From positions 300,877,456 to 300,941,455 of the forward strand of contig CM060922.1 in the NCBI GenBank assembly GCA_030737875.1: a stretch of DNA of 64,000 nucleotides, written 5' to 3'. The position numbers and the translations under genes are program-made. The notes beneath the pieces are model-generated. The model was not told the DNA's origin, ran no database searches, and was given only the letters and a program-made list of their open reading frames with translations. Positions 31,001 through 43,536 of this stretch are shown here, piece after piece; position 1 is the first letter of the stretch; every line of letters begins with the position of its first letter. Origin of the DNA: Allium sativum (taxonomy: Eukaryota > Streptophyta > Magnoliopsida > Asparagales > Amaryllidaceae).

Positions 31001-33897
31001 ATAAACGTCAGGACCGATTAGATAATAGTTTTCTAATGGAGGAGAAAAATCTGAATTTCGTCATATAGATTTTGAGTTACATCAAAAATCCAATTTTCAG
31101 AAAAGCAGCGCCATAACCATTTAAAAACCATAACGTTTTATTTAATTCTATAAAAGGATTTTAAGCGAATAAAATCCAAATTTCGATTTATAAAATTTCA
31201 GATTTTGGGTTGTAAATATATCTGAACTCAGGTGAAGTAATGAACTGATTTTTGAAACAGAAATCAGATTTTTTATTTTTGAATAGAATTAACTAATTTG
31301 AATAGTAATTAGTTAATGAGATTTTGAATTAATATTGCGCTTTGGATAAGTGAATTCGATTTGAAAATTTTCGATCGAAATCGAAAAGGAAACTAAGATT
31401 GAAATTGAAATTCAATTTGGTTATGGGCAAGTTAAATATTTTGTTTGATCATGATATGTTCAAACAAAAAAGTGAAATAGGCGAAATAGCTAATTTAAGA
31501 TTAAATGAGCGAAACTGAATTCAAACGATTGGTTTGAGATGAATTGAGTTGAAAACAGGTGAACATGTGTTAGACAGGTATGGGATGAAGTATATGAAGA
31601 TTTTAATTTATGTGCCCGACAAAAAGGTACACGTTTAAATTCATATATGTGATTTTATGCGCCGTATCGGCAAGCTGCTTGGCTTTTTCTTTTTCTTTTG
31701 GATTGGAAAGGGCCATGGGAGGCTATTTGAAATATCCCGAAGCTCCCGGTACAAGGGAGGTTATGGCGAACTTTTCCGGGAATTTAAGGAGTTAGAATAT
31801 TTTTAAGAAATTTTGATAATCAATATATCAATATATATTGAATTCGATAAGGAAACGAATTTAAAATAGAATATTATAACCATAAAGGAAATCGATAAGT
31901 TGGAGTTAGAAAGAGAAACATATATACGTTCAAAAATGAATAATTGGGTTTTATAGTGTGTTTATTCGAGGTAAGTGGTTTTTCCGTTTTGAAGTTGAGG
32001 ATGTTTTCAGTTAAGGTCTGAGAGGTAATTTTACCCCAACTTGATTGATTTCATTTTTAATTGATAAATAGCAAGATCCAGTCTCGAAGAGAAGTGTTTG
32101 AATAATAGTTTGGTTGAATAAAATATTTTGGGTTGTTTGTAACGATGTTGTATACAACATTCGTTTTAACTCAAGTGATGAAATTTTGGAAACATATAAG
32201 TAAATATTTCCTGAGTATAATTAAAATAGTCGAGATAGAGATAAGCGATTGAAATTGTTTTCAATTGCAAATAGAGATATTTTCTAATATATAGAAAATA
32301 AAAGAAGTTGATATTTGGAAACGTTTTCCAAATGGCATAAGAGGCCAAGATGATTACTGAAAATATTTGGTTAGCAAATATTTATAGGGAAATGGAGAAG
32401 AGATTTAATTAATGAAATATTAATTAAAGAGCCCAGTGATTTGTTTGATATGTTGGATGAACATTTGTTTTTCTTCGATAGTTAAACCACAGACTATCGA
32501 AGTTTTTGACCATCGTTGTCAATATGGAGAGAACGGTTGGATTATTATCCGTGAACCACTCTGTATTGGAAGTAGCGTTGCGAATCAGATTATATGAAAA
32601 TAATCGAAGACGGTGTAAAGTGCAAGGGCTTTTTCTATTAATAGAAATTGTGCCTTCGGTTTCGTTCAATCTCAGAACGAACGTATATGGACGAATGTCT
32701 GACAAGGTATTTCCAATGATCTAATGGGTTGATCTGTATAAATATATATGGTTGCAACGGATTTATTCCCTTAGCATAACATCCATAAGATTTGTGAAAA
32801 TCAATTAATGATTAACGGATCTGACAATGTGGCATTCAAAGTGATTGTGCTATAAATGAATGGCAAGTGAGCGTAGCCTCAGGCCTCAACAACCGGGAAA
32901 TGACAAAAATCGGACAGGCAGCATGGCTATGTTGGTCGCTCCCATTAGGGTGTATTATCACCTATCTAGAGATTCATTTAGTTCCTTATTCTATTCGATG
33001 TTGTCCCAATCGGGAGACGGTTGCTGATCCCAACCGTTGGTGATATACATTCGATACACTCAAGTGAAATGAGTGGTCGGTCATGTGTGGGTCGAGTTGC
33101 AAGATGTTCTTGTTGAACCCAAGTGTATCGCCTCTAGAGTACACTGATCGGAAGGTGGTTACGTACCTTGTCACGTTGGAAATCCAATCTCCAATAAGTG
33201 CCTTGCGGTTTTTGATTTTATACTATGTATGTGGAGCGTGAGATGCAAGCATTCTGCTAGACTGTTATTTATTTGATTTAGACACTATTATAATAGCACT
33301 GGATTTTCGTATCAAAGTGTTTTGGGTTATAGTAAGGTAAAAACCGTCCATGTTTATGTGTGGGCTGGTCTTACTATTATCTTTCCTTTCGAAAGGATTT
33401 TGAAAGTTAAACAATTGGTTGGAGTTTACTCACACCAGTCCCATGACTGACCCAGAGTTTATTTTGTTTGTTTTTCCCTAAACTCTTGGGTGCCCAACTT
33501 TGTATGGGCAGTCAAGTAGTTGGGATTTTACAGAATCATTTGGAGGAGCCAGAAGCAGGAGGCTTCACCAGTTAGCTATAGAATATCATATTTCCGTTGT
33601 GTACTATGTTTGTATCTGGGAACAGGCGTTATAACTGTTCCAGAAATAGCTGTTGTGCTCTGATGATGGTATGTATATACAGTTACTGATTTGTATTTCG
33701 AAAGTTATGTTATTTAATATATTTTATTCGTTCCGCTGTGAGTTTTGATCTTCGTTTTCTTCTATTCTAATATTTCTTTCTTTCTATTTCTCATCCTCTG
33801 ACTTCTTTCTGATAATGATTCGTATTTTTGTGCAATTTGGGTTGGACGTGTGGTGTTATTAGTCAACTCAGATAGCACGGATTTGCGGGCCTTTACA

Positions 33898-33902
33898 GAA
33901 TA
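33898..33902. repeat. Target-site duplication of solo LTR E (right)
   Basis: GAATA directly after the LTR end, continuing into aattctccgcc of LTR2 of element B. Confidence 0.75.
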
Positions 33903-34429
33903 AATTCTCCGCCACCAAACAGGTATATATTAAATAGAAATCAATTTACATGGAATGAAATCCAATGTCAGACACACATCCATTTACAAGTCTTTTCTGG
34001 GTCTGAACGAAATCGGAGACACCTTATTCCTCGTCCCGTATGTCCAATACGGAAGAGAGGTTCTCGCATATCCGGACAATCAACAAGTAAGTCTGGACAA
34101 TTACCACTGTAACCCTTTCCGGGGAGCAAATCAGTCCAGGGCATCAGTAGTCATCCATTCGATGTGAATAACGCCAGTCTTCAACCACCGTCTTCAATGT
34201 CTTCGACTTTAAATCGTCGTATAATTATTTGAAATGAGATTGAACTCGGTCTTTTTATAATTCTAAAATATATATAATTTAAATCAACTCATATCTTTAA
34301 TATTATTTTATAAAGATTTATCATTATTTTTATTTATATAAAAATAGTCCAATTTAATTCAACGACGCTTTGGGTCAATGGGCGGCCCTGGCGCTGTTTT
34401 TAGCCATATTTGATTTACGCTTTTCTCGA

Positions 34430-34585
34430 AATCTAACCGTTGGATTTTAACAAAATTTATATCATTGGAAAGATCTTCCCAAAGCGGACCTAAAGGTTCC
34501 AGTTTTGGGAAAATCCGACGGTCGGATCTTTCGGTATAATCGTTTAAAGTTACGATTCCGAAACGCGAACTACCGCGCGCGATTC
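34430..34585 (-). repeat. Conserved LTR module with palindrome (copy B2)
   Basis: AACCGTTGGATTT, tcattggaaagatcttccc, then ATCCGACGGTCGGAT and the cgaactaccgcgcgcg tail. It is a closer match to the consensus than the B1 copy. Confidence 0.8.
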
Positions 34586-34799
34586 GTTTAATTTTAATTT
34601 ATATATATAATAATATATAAATATAAATCATTCAACGATTTCACTAACGTGTTTAACATGCCAAATAAAGAATGTTTTTGTTTTGCATAACCATTTAAAT
34701 GTTTATAATGATACATAAAAGAGATACTGTATTTGCATACAAATTCCTATAATTTCTAATAACCAATAAAAAGGGATTTTTGTTTGCATGCATTTCCAA

Positions 34800-35345
34800 T
34801 ATTTTCCAATGTCAAATAAAAATGTAATTTTACCTGCATAATTTCTCTACATGTTTCTAATGTCAAATAAAAATGTATTTTATTTGCATACATTTCTACA
34901 TGTTTCTAATGTCAAATAAATAAGTATTTTATTTGCATACATCCTCTACATGTTTTTAATATCAAATAAAAATGTAATTTATTTACAGTACATTCACTAC
35001 ATGTTTCAAATGTCAAATAAAAATGTAATCTATTTGCATACATCCTCTATATGTTTTTAATATCTAATAAAAATGTAATTTATTTACATTACATTCACTA
35101 CATGTTTCTAATATCAAATAAAAATGTAATTTATTTGCATACATCTTCTACATTTTTTAATATCAAATAAAAATATAATTTATTTACATTACATTCACTA
35201 CATGTTTCTAATGTCAAATAAAAATGTAATTATTTGCATACATCCTCTACATATTTATAATATCAAATAAAAATGTAATTTATTCACATTACATTCACCA
35301 CATGTTTCTAATGTCAAATAAAAATGCAATTTATTTGCATTACAT
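34800..35345. repeat. 50/51-bp minisatellite (B LTR2)
   Basis: Sister of 16440-16985, with the same alternating gcatacatcctc and acattacattcac units. Confidence 0.85.
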
Positions 35346-35419
35346 TATCGTTAATGACAAATAAAAAGATAATTTTTATTTTCAATATTTGTATGCAATT
35401 TCTATTTTTAATTTAACAA

Positions 35420-36320
35420 AAAAAAAATTGTATAAAATTTCAATGTATAACATGACATGTAAAAATGTCTATTTTAATTTGTATACAGTTATAATGTGTA
35501 ACATGACAATAAAAATGTCTCTTTTAATTTGTATACAATTCTAATGTATAACCTGACGATAAAAATGTCACTTTTAAATTGTTTACAATTCTAATGTATA
35601 ACATGACGATAAAAATGTCTCTTTTAAATTGTATACAATTCTAATGTATAACAAATAAAAATGGTATTTCTATATCTTAACATAGCCAATAGAAATGTTT
35701 TTTTAATGTTGTATACAAATCCATACACTAACATGTCACATAAAATGATGTTTTTGTGTGTATACAAATTCTTTACATTAATATGACAAATAAAATAACT
35801 ACTTTTATTTGTTTACAAAACTCTTTTTAACATAACAAATAAAGTGATATTTTTATTCATGTATACAATTCCTACTCTTAACATGTCAAATAAACATGTT
35901 ATTTTTAATATAACAAATAAAAATGATAGTTTTAATATGACAAACAAAAATGATATTTTTATTTGTATGCAAATCAATTTCAACAAAAATATATAAAAAT
36001 GATAACTTTATTTTGCTGACAATTCTATTTCAACAAAACGAATAAAAACGATAACTTTATTTTGTTGACAATTCTATTTCAACAAAATGAATAAAAATGA
36101 TTCTTTTATTTTGTTGACAATTTTATTTCAACAACAATGACACTTTTGTTTTCACCATTCTATTTCAACAAAAATGATATTTTTGTTTTCATACAAATCT
36201 ATTTCAAAAATTATACTTTTGTTTTCATACGATCTATTTCAACAAAACAAACAAAAATGATAATTTTATTTTGTTGACAATTCTATTTCAACAAAAATGA
36301 TATTTTTATTTTGTCGATTC
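35420..36320. repeat. 50-bp and degenerate minisatellites (B LTR2)
   Basis: Sister of 17085-18040: ctaatgtataacatgacgat units, then tgataactttattttgttg units of about 45-50 bp. Confidence 0.8.
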
Positions 36321-36995
36321 TAACTCAAAAAAAAAAAAATTGACATTTTTATTTCGATAATTCTAATTCAAAAAAAATGACATTTTTATTTTGTCAATTC
36401 TAATTCAACAAAAATGACACATTTATTTTGTCAATTCTAATTCCACAAACATAACACATTTATTTTGTCAATTATAATTCAACAAAAATGACCATTTATT
36501 TTGTCAATTCTAATTCAACAAAAATGACACACTTATTTTGTCAATTCTAATTCAACAAAAATTACGCATTTGTTTTGTCAATTCTAATTCAACAAAAAAT
36601 GACACATTTATTTTTTCAATACTAATTCAACAAAAATGACGCATTTATTTTGTCAATTCTAATTCAACAAAAATGACGCATTTATATTATCAATTCTAAT
36701 TCAACAAAACTGACACACTTATTTTGTCAATTCTAATTCAACAAAAATGACGCATTTATTTTGTCAATTCTAATTCAACAAAAATGACGCATTTATTTTG
36801 TCAATTCTAATTCAACAAAAATAACGCATTTATTTTGTCAATTTTAATTCAAAAAAAATGACACATTTATTTTGTCAATTCTAATTCAACACAAATGATA
36901 TTTTTATTCTGTCAATTCTAATTCAACAAAAATGATGCATTTATTTTGTCAATTCTAATTCAACAAAAATGACGCATTTATTTTGTCAATTCCAA
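36320..36995. repeat. 37-bp minisatellite (B LTR2, uninterrupted)
   Basis: About 18 copies. ttgtcaa starts at 36724 and 36761, a 37-bp period. This copy shows the array as it was in LTR1 before the LINE arrived. Confidence 0.9.
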
Positions 36996-37193
36996 TCAAC
37001 AGATCATCATCACAACATCAATCAACCCAAATCAAATCACGTATGACAACAAACTGAATTGAACAACGTGTTTGCAGAAATTTCTAAACACGATAATAAT
37101 TAATTTTTAATTATTTAAAAGGAAATCTCACAGGGTATTCTATATATTTTTCAGTTATGTACATAAATAAATAACTGTGCAGAGTTTTTTAGT

Positions 37194-37198
37194 GAGAA
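37194..37198. repeat. Target-site duplication of solo LTR D (left)
   Basis: GAGAA, perfectly repeated at 43179-43183. The uninterrupted sequence in LTR1 is tagtgagaatttctcac at about 24496. Confidence 0.9.
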
Positions 37199-39055
37199 TG
37201 TAACGAAAAGGAATTCCGCTCGATCCAAATCAGTCGCTAAACCGACCCAGACCGTTCGAAACGCCTGATTGTTTTGAGAACACGACAAATCAGAACGCAC
37301 ACAGAAGAACATTTCATTGTTTATTACAACAATTCCATCAAAATACAAGAATATACAGAGTATTAACAAATAATATACATTATAAAATTATCAAAGATTA
37401 CAATACATTACATAGCAGCGGAAAATAATACAAAATACAACTAGAAGAGATATACGGATACAAAGCTTTCCGGATATCGTTCCAGCTGTAAACCAGGATC
37501 CTGTAAATATAAATCTGCAAAACCAAAACTACTAGTTGCCCGTGTCAAAATAAGGACACCCAGAGTTTAGGTTAAAACAATAAACTTCAGGTCAGTCATG
37601 GGGCTGGTGTGAGAACTAAAATAGTTATAAATCTTTATTTTAAATCAGATATCTCAAGGGACCACGCCGTATAACACGGAACGGGTTTCCTTCCAAGAAT
37701 ATCAGTGCATATGACAAAACAACGCAAAATCACGTATTTGGAAATTGGATTTCCATCTGTGAACTGAGGCAAAAGATAGTCCTCTACCGATTCGAGACGC
37801 TCTAGCCCGTGTCTCAGGATCAGAACGCATCAACCCTTTGGATCGTCAGGGCCGGTCCACCGATGTGGATTATTATGCCTGAACACTACGTTTCCCCGCC
37901 CTTTGGGGTGTAAATAAGCCAACGAATGACTCCATCGGTCCCGGATCGACCGATATATCTGAGGCGCCTCGCAACAGCAACAACCACATAAGTCAAACTC
38001 GTCAGGGCGTGTAAAACCACTGACGCCACTTTTAGCTAGAAGGAAACGCATGCCCTCCCTGAGGTCCTCTCCCGTTTCTGGTTCACAACCGGGGTGTGAG
38101 GCTCGCGAATCAACGTTACACAAAGCTATGCCACACAGGCCGTGCTTTGATTATCAACCACAAGGCTCTGCTTTTCAACAGAAGCCTTGATCAATTGCCA
38201 CTTAGGCATGCCACACAGGCAATTCACTCCATGCGTTTGATATCCATCAATATATAACCCCTGAGCTCGTACGTCTCAGAGAAGGGCGTTAAGCAAGAGA
38301 ATAAATTCTCCGCCGCCAAATAGATATATATTTAATAGAAATCAATCACACAGAATAAAATCCAATGTCAGACACACAGTCCATTTACAAGTTCGTTCTG
38401 GGTCTGAACGAAACCGGAGGCACTTAGTACCCCGCATATCCATCGATCTCCAAGTACGTCTGGACGATCACTAACTGATTCCCTCCTCTTGGGTGTACGG
38501 CCCAATCCAGATCATCAGTAACCACCCAAACGACGTGAAGACCTCCGGTCTTCGACCACCGTCTTCATCCTCGACACCCGATCTAATCAGTTATTCAGAA
38601 TGGGATAAACACATTCTTTCTGAATAACTCGCGTATATAATAAACAAGTGTTACACAAACACAACATACGCCTCATTCCAATTCAGAATATTCTTTTATT
38701 CAAATATTCTTATACTTTGGGAAAGGTTCCCATTAATTTTATCAAAGATAAATTCTTTAAATTTATTCTTTAATCTTCTTTGAATATCAATTCAAACTAG
38801 ACGAGATTAGAGAACCACACCGGAGTAATCATTTATTTTATTTCCCAATCTCCACCTATTCATCCCATGAAGTAAAACTGGTAATACTTCATATCTAACA
38901 CCAAGGTGTTATCGGTAAATTCAATTACCATTTCACGTTCAAATCTAATTAAAGATTTAACTATCGCTTGGAGTAAAACTGGCGATACTCCATTCTCGAT
39001 CTTTTCAATCTAATTAAAGATTCATTAAAAATCCACTTAGTTTTAATCTTTAACT

Positions 39056-39308
39056 GGGTTAAAGAATCAGTGTCATTTAAAACACGGTTCACGATAAACC
39101 CAAAATCACATTCCATTAATTATCGGGTTAAAGAACAAGTGTTATTTAAAACATTGTTCACGATAAACCCAAAAATCAATACCAATTCAATTCCAATTAA
39201 ATATTATTTAATTGGTACACTTCATTAAATCTAAATAAAAAAAATTTAATCTTTTCCTCAGCTGGGCTTAGGAACAGTGTTAAGGAAGACACCGTTCACG
39301 ACAAACCC
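39056..39308. repeat. Three ~46-bp hairpin-like repeats (LTR D)
   Basis: Copies at 39056-39101, 39125-39170 and about 39264-39308 run from GGGTT (or GGGCTT) to AAACCC around gtgt.att.aaaacac.gttcacga. The first two are 69 bases apart. The same element occurs in LTR C. Confidence 0.7.
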
Positions 39309-39804
39309 AAATCACATTTGATATTAAATACAACGCTCTGAATAGAAAATATATCGGCTTATATTCAATATCAAATCCTACGACCAACAAATATCGTATT
39401 GGGAATAACGATATATATATATATATATCTTTCAAATTTCCATAACAACATCTGTATAATCACGAAATCCAACATCGAAATATTCCGAACACAATTTCGA
39501 TTCAAATCCATTCCAATACAATTATTGGAAATTCTGGTTAATTTCAAAATCATTTCAAATCCAATTTATTAATTTTAAAAAATAAATAAATTACTATTCT
39601 AGTTCATTTCGATAAAAATCTATTTTTATCTTTTCAAATATGGAGTTTTTCTTCCCAATTCTTCACAAATCATTTCTTATGATTTTACACAAATTATTGA
39701 TATTTTTAATAATTTTATCAAGGCCCGTACAATCGATTTCCATCAACGGCCATCGAACTGCACTTACAGCGACCTTTTTCAAATTTTATTTGGACATAAT
39801 TCCA

Positions 39805-39965
39805 AATCCAACCGTTAGATTTCAAATTTCTAATATTTGTTAGAAAGCTCTTTTCGATACGAACCCAACGGTTCCGGTTTCAGGAGAATCCGACAGTCGG
39901 ATCTCCCGCAATATCCATTCGAAGTCAATGGTCGAAATTCACGAACTGCCGCGGCGCGGCGCGTT
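39805..39965 (-). repeat. Conserved LTR module with palindrome (copy D)
   Basis: AACCGTTAGATTT, ttagaaagctcttttcgat, CCCAACGGTTCC, ATCCGACAGTCGGAT and the tail cgaactgccgcggcgcggcg. An AT tract follows. Confidence 0.75.
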
Positions 39966-40139
39966 CTATTCAGGCCATTATATTATATATATATATAATA
40001 TATACTTCGTTGATTTCCTTTTAAACGTATATTATAAATCGTTTTAAATTCGTTTTCGAAATGATTTCAACTTCATTTAAAATTCAAATCAAAGTTGAAT
40101 TTTTCCTTATAAATCCGCTTTAAATTCCTTTAAAATTGA

Positions 40140-40590
40140 TTTCAATTCAAATCGATTTTTAATTCAATTTCAATTTAATTCAAATTTCAATTCAATTTGA
40201 ATTTCAAATTAATTCCAATTCGAATTCAATTTCAATTCGAATTCAATTCTATTCAATTTCAATTTGAATTCAATTTCAATTTGAATTCAATTCTATTAAA
40301 TTTCAATTTGATTCGAATTTCAATTCATTTCAATTTAATTCGAATTTCAATTCATTTCAATTTAATTCGAATTTCAGTTCATTTCAATATAATTCGAATT
40401 TCAATTATTTTCAATATAATTCAAATTTCAATTCATTTCAATTTAATTCGAATTTCGATTATTTTCAATATAATTCAAATTTCAATTCATTTCAATTTAA
40501 TTCGAATTTCGATTATTTTCAATATAATTCAAATTTCAATTCATTTTCAATATAATTCGAATTTCGATATCACTTTCAACATACATCGAA
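40140..40590. repeat. 27-bp minisatellite (LTR D)
   Basis: The marker cgaatttca recurs at 40341, 40368 and 40395, a 27-bp period. Because 27 is a multiple of three, a 148-codon frame with a repeating nine-residue unit (FNLIRISIH) stays open across it. This is a product of the period and not a gene. Confidence 0.9.
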
Positions 40591-41288
40591 AATTGAATAA
40601 AATCGATATAAATATCGTTTACGTCAAAATGGCGCCAATCTAATCAACACGGCTTCATATATTTCTATTTTCAAATATTTTATTTCAAATATTTCTTTTT
40701 CAAATATTTCTATTTCAAAACTGGAATGAGGCCCAACCAATTACCATATAATGTTAATTATATGGATTTTCTACAACACATGTATAAAATAACAACGATA
40801 AATAATCAACCATCATCCAGAGTGCGTTCTACACTGTATAAGCATCAAATATAAATATTTAACGCTTATGACAGCCTGTCAATCAATCGATCGACATACA
40901 GTTAATCATTGGGACTAGTGTATGTCATATATCATCCCAATACCCGTGTGGGGTTTTCAAACAATCAAACACAGATTTTATTTGTGCAATTGGGCGATGT
41001 GTAAAATTTATTGTCCCAATCAATATCAGTCAAATCAGTGTATATAAACAAATCTCTGATTTGTTTATTACCATTTATTTTATATACACGTTAAAAATTC
41101 TATTTTCAATTATAAAATATTTTTAACTATCTAAATATTTTATTTCATTTCACATCACACAATCAACTACACATCAAAATCAAACAAGCATACAAGCCGT
41201 CCATGGTCTGTGGACGACGGGTGTCGGGTGCTAGTAAACACCGTCTACATCTTAGTATAAATTTCAACTAGAAAATAAAAATAAAAAG

Positions 41289-41303
41289 GTGAGGAGTTCT
41301 CAC
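41289..41303 (-). promoter_or_regulatory. GTGAG-loop-CTCAC hairpin (LTR D)
   Basis: GTGAG, AACTC, CTCAC on the sense strand, preceded by GGAGTGGAACCCCTCT, which is also found before the motif in LTRs A and C (GGAGTGGAA). Confidence 0.55.
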
Positions 41304-42539
41304 AGAGGGGTTCCACTCCGCCATTTCATTTTTGAAGTTCTGAATTCCTTTTTTTTCCCTGATTTCTATCTGTTCCATCTCACTTCTCTTCATGCTGTTC
41401 ATAGTAAAAATCATATTTTTAATATGATGTTCATTTAAAAAAATAACGTTTTTATAATAGCCTTTATATATAAAAATTATATATTCTTACAACACTTCCT
41501 TTTATATAAAGATTATATTTTTGTTACTCTACGTGAGTAAAAATCATATTTTTAATTTGCTATAAGTATAAAAATCATATTTTTATACCTTTAAAAATAT
41601 TTTCAACTTGCCAACAATGTTTTCTTTCAACGACAAGAATCATAGCTTTGTGCTATTAAAAATCCGATCTTTAACTTTAGAAATCAAATCTTTTATATTT
41701 TTAAAAATCGAAGCTTTCATATTTAAAAAAAAATCCCACCTTTCCTTTACAAAAAATCTCTCCTATACATTTCTAAAATACATGCTTTATACTTAAGAAA
41801 AATCAAAACTTTAAGCCTATTAAAAATCAAAACTTTAAGCCTTTTTACATAAAAAACAAAGTAAATAAATTAAAGCATCTTACATTGGTTTAAGGAAGAA
41901 GAAAAGGGGGGCTCGCTAGCTGTCGGCGGATTGGTGGAGGGGCGCTGAGGGCTGCTCGTCGCGGAAATCGAGGAGGGGGGAAGCTACTCGCCATCGCAAG
42001 TGATGGAGTAAGGGGGCGGCGCCTTAGGGTTTTTGTGGACGTCGGGTTCTCGAGCTACGAAGGAAAGGAGGAGGGGGAGGGAGAAGAGGGGCGGACGGAG
42101 GCGATATCGGAGGGGTGCGGTTGGCGGAGGACGACAGGGGTACGGCGGAGACTAGAACGCGACAGCGTCGCTTTAGTGGGGGCGAGAAGAGGACGACGGG
42201 TTCGAGGTTTTTATTTTCTTCGTTTGAACGATTGTGAGGAAAGAGGGGAGGGGTGACCTGGTAATAGGAGAGGAGGGAAGTTTTATTTTATTTTATTTTA
42301 TTTAATTCCAAAAAAGCAACTTTTATTTTCGACCTCGAAACGAGACCCACCGCCTGTCGTCCATAGCTAAATACCCCCATTCCGAACACAATGGGATATG
42401 TATCGTAGGCAGATTCGATCGTTTCGATCAGTTTTCGTCAAAATCAACATATAACTCTATATATTGAATTTGAACGCGTATTTCAGTTTACTAGGGCCAC
42501 ATACTAACTCGAAAAATTCTAGAAAACTATTTTCTAGCT

Positions 42540-42790
42540 TCATATTGACGATACGGTCCTAACAAAACTAATTTCATCAAATTCTGAGACCGTTTGAAAA
42601 ATGGCCATTTTCCAGTCGATTAAAATCAACTGAAACTGGTCAAACGCGTTTTCCTTTGCCACGCCCACATATTGAATCAAAAAATTACGAAATTTGAAAC
42701 CTAGCAATAATTTGACATTGCGGATCCAACAAAAGTGGTTTCGTCGAAAACCGAGGTCATTTGCAAAATTCCCATTTTTAAGGACCAGAA
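42540..42790 (-). repeat. ~170-bp tandem block, about 1.5 copies (LTR D)
   Basis: Units contain caacaaaa.t.gtttcgtcga, gaggtcatttgcaaaat and tttcctttgccacgcc. The longer version is in LTR A at 47860-48250. Confidence 0.65.
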
Positions 42791-43531
42791 TTCCATAGCG
42801 ACTATTCTGAATTTTCAACTGGACGTATCTTTTTACCCCCCGCTATGAAATTTCAATTTTTCGGATTCATTGGAAATATATTCCTAATTACATTCAAATA
42901 TTTTTGGTTTCACTAAAATCCGGTTTATTTTGCACCCGGTACAATCATTTGAACTTTGAAATCGAATTTTCGAACTACCGCGCCATTTTCAATTCCTTTT
43001 ATAATTTAATATAAATATTATATTCTAACGACGACGTATATAAATATATACATTCGAATTCTATTCAAAATAAATTTCTCGTCGATATTGTCTAAAATAA
43101 TCCATTTTAAATATTCAAAATTCGCTAAAATTGCCAAAATAAAAAATTTAAATTGGCTCGGATTTCCGGGTTATTACAGAGAATTTCTCATATTGGTTAT
43201 TACTCCTTCTGAATTTTTCCAAAGTTGTTCTATCGCGTAGATCCGGGTTTCACGATTTCACTGCTTCCAGTTTCGTCGAATTTGGTTTCTATTTGGGCAA
43301 GTTATGATATTACAACCCTTTTACATAATAAAATTAATTAATAAAATTAATTGCACTCTAATTACATTAGCCCAAACCTTCTCCTTTTATCTTCTATGGT
43401 CAAACCGAGAAACCCATCACCGTCTTCAACCATCGCCACGTTGCTCCTCCACCCGACCACCTACCGCCGATCTAAAGCCGCCAGAAGGAGCGTTGCTCCA
43501 TTGTCCATCAACGCCTCAAGCATGATGAAGC

Positions 43532-43536
43532 TCAGT
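43532..43536. repeat. Target-site duplication of element A (left)
   Basis: TCAGT, perfectly repeated at 59976-59980. The uninterrupted sequence in LTR1 of B is aagctcagtgggtcccacc near 24835. Confidence 0.95.

Larger units (their letters stand above)
28081..33897 (+). mobile_element. Solo LTR E, 5.8 kb, opposite orientation to the others
   Basis: It begins TGTAACGACCCGG and ends GGGCCTTTACA, with 5-bp duplications on both sides, and contains no primer site or polypurine tract, so it is a solo LTR left by LTR-LTR recombination. Sense is plus. Near its end the sense-strand phrase caccagtcccatgactgacc is the complement of the module seen in B, C, D and A, which fixes the orientation. It has a TATA box at 28702, a leader, a GTGAG hairpin at 29581, an AT tract and a minisatellite in the same order as the others. 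Confidence 0.85.
37199..43178 (-). mobile_element. Solo LTR D, 5.98 kb
   Basis: It begins TGTAACGAAAAGG and ends GGGTTATTACA, with perfect GAGAA duplications and no internal domain. It is related to LTR C more than to B. It carries the shared modules in the shared order. In sense direction a GC-rich leader-like zone (42260-41890) follows an AT-rich U3. A telobox AAAACCCTAA lies near 42027, but the nearest TATA-like sequence is over 200 bases upstream, unlike B and C. Confidence 0.9.

Noticed and set aside
28081..33897. Reading E as a full element rather than a solo LTR
   Set aside because: No primer site, polypurine tract or second LTR inside, and the 5-bp duplication flanks it directly.
40197..40643. 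148-codon open frame with repeating FNLIRISIH units
   Set aside because: The frame stays open because the underlying minisatellite has a 27-bp period. It is AT-rich, inside a solo LTR, and has no domain.
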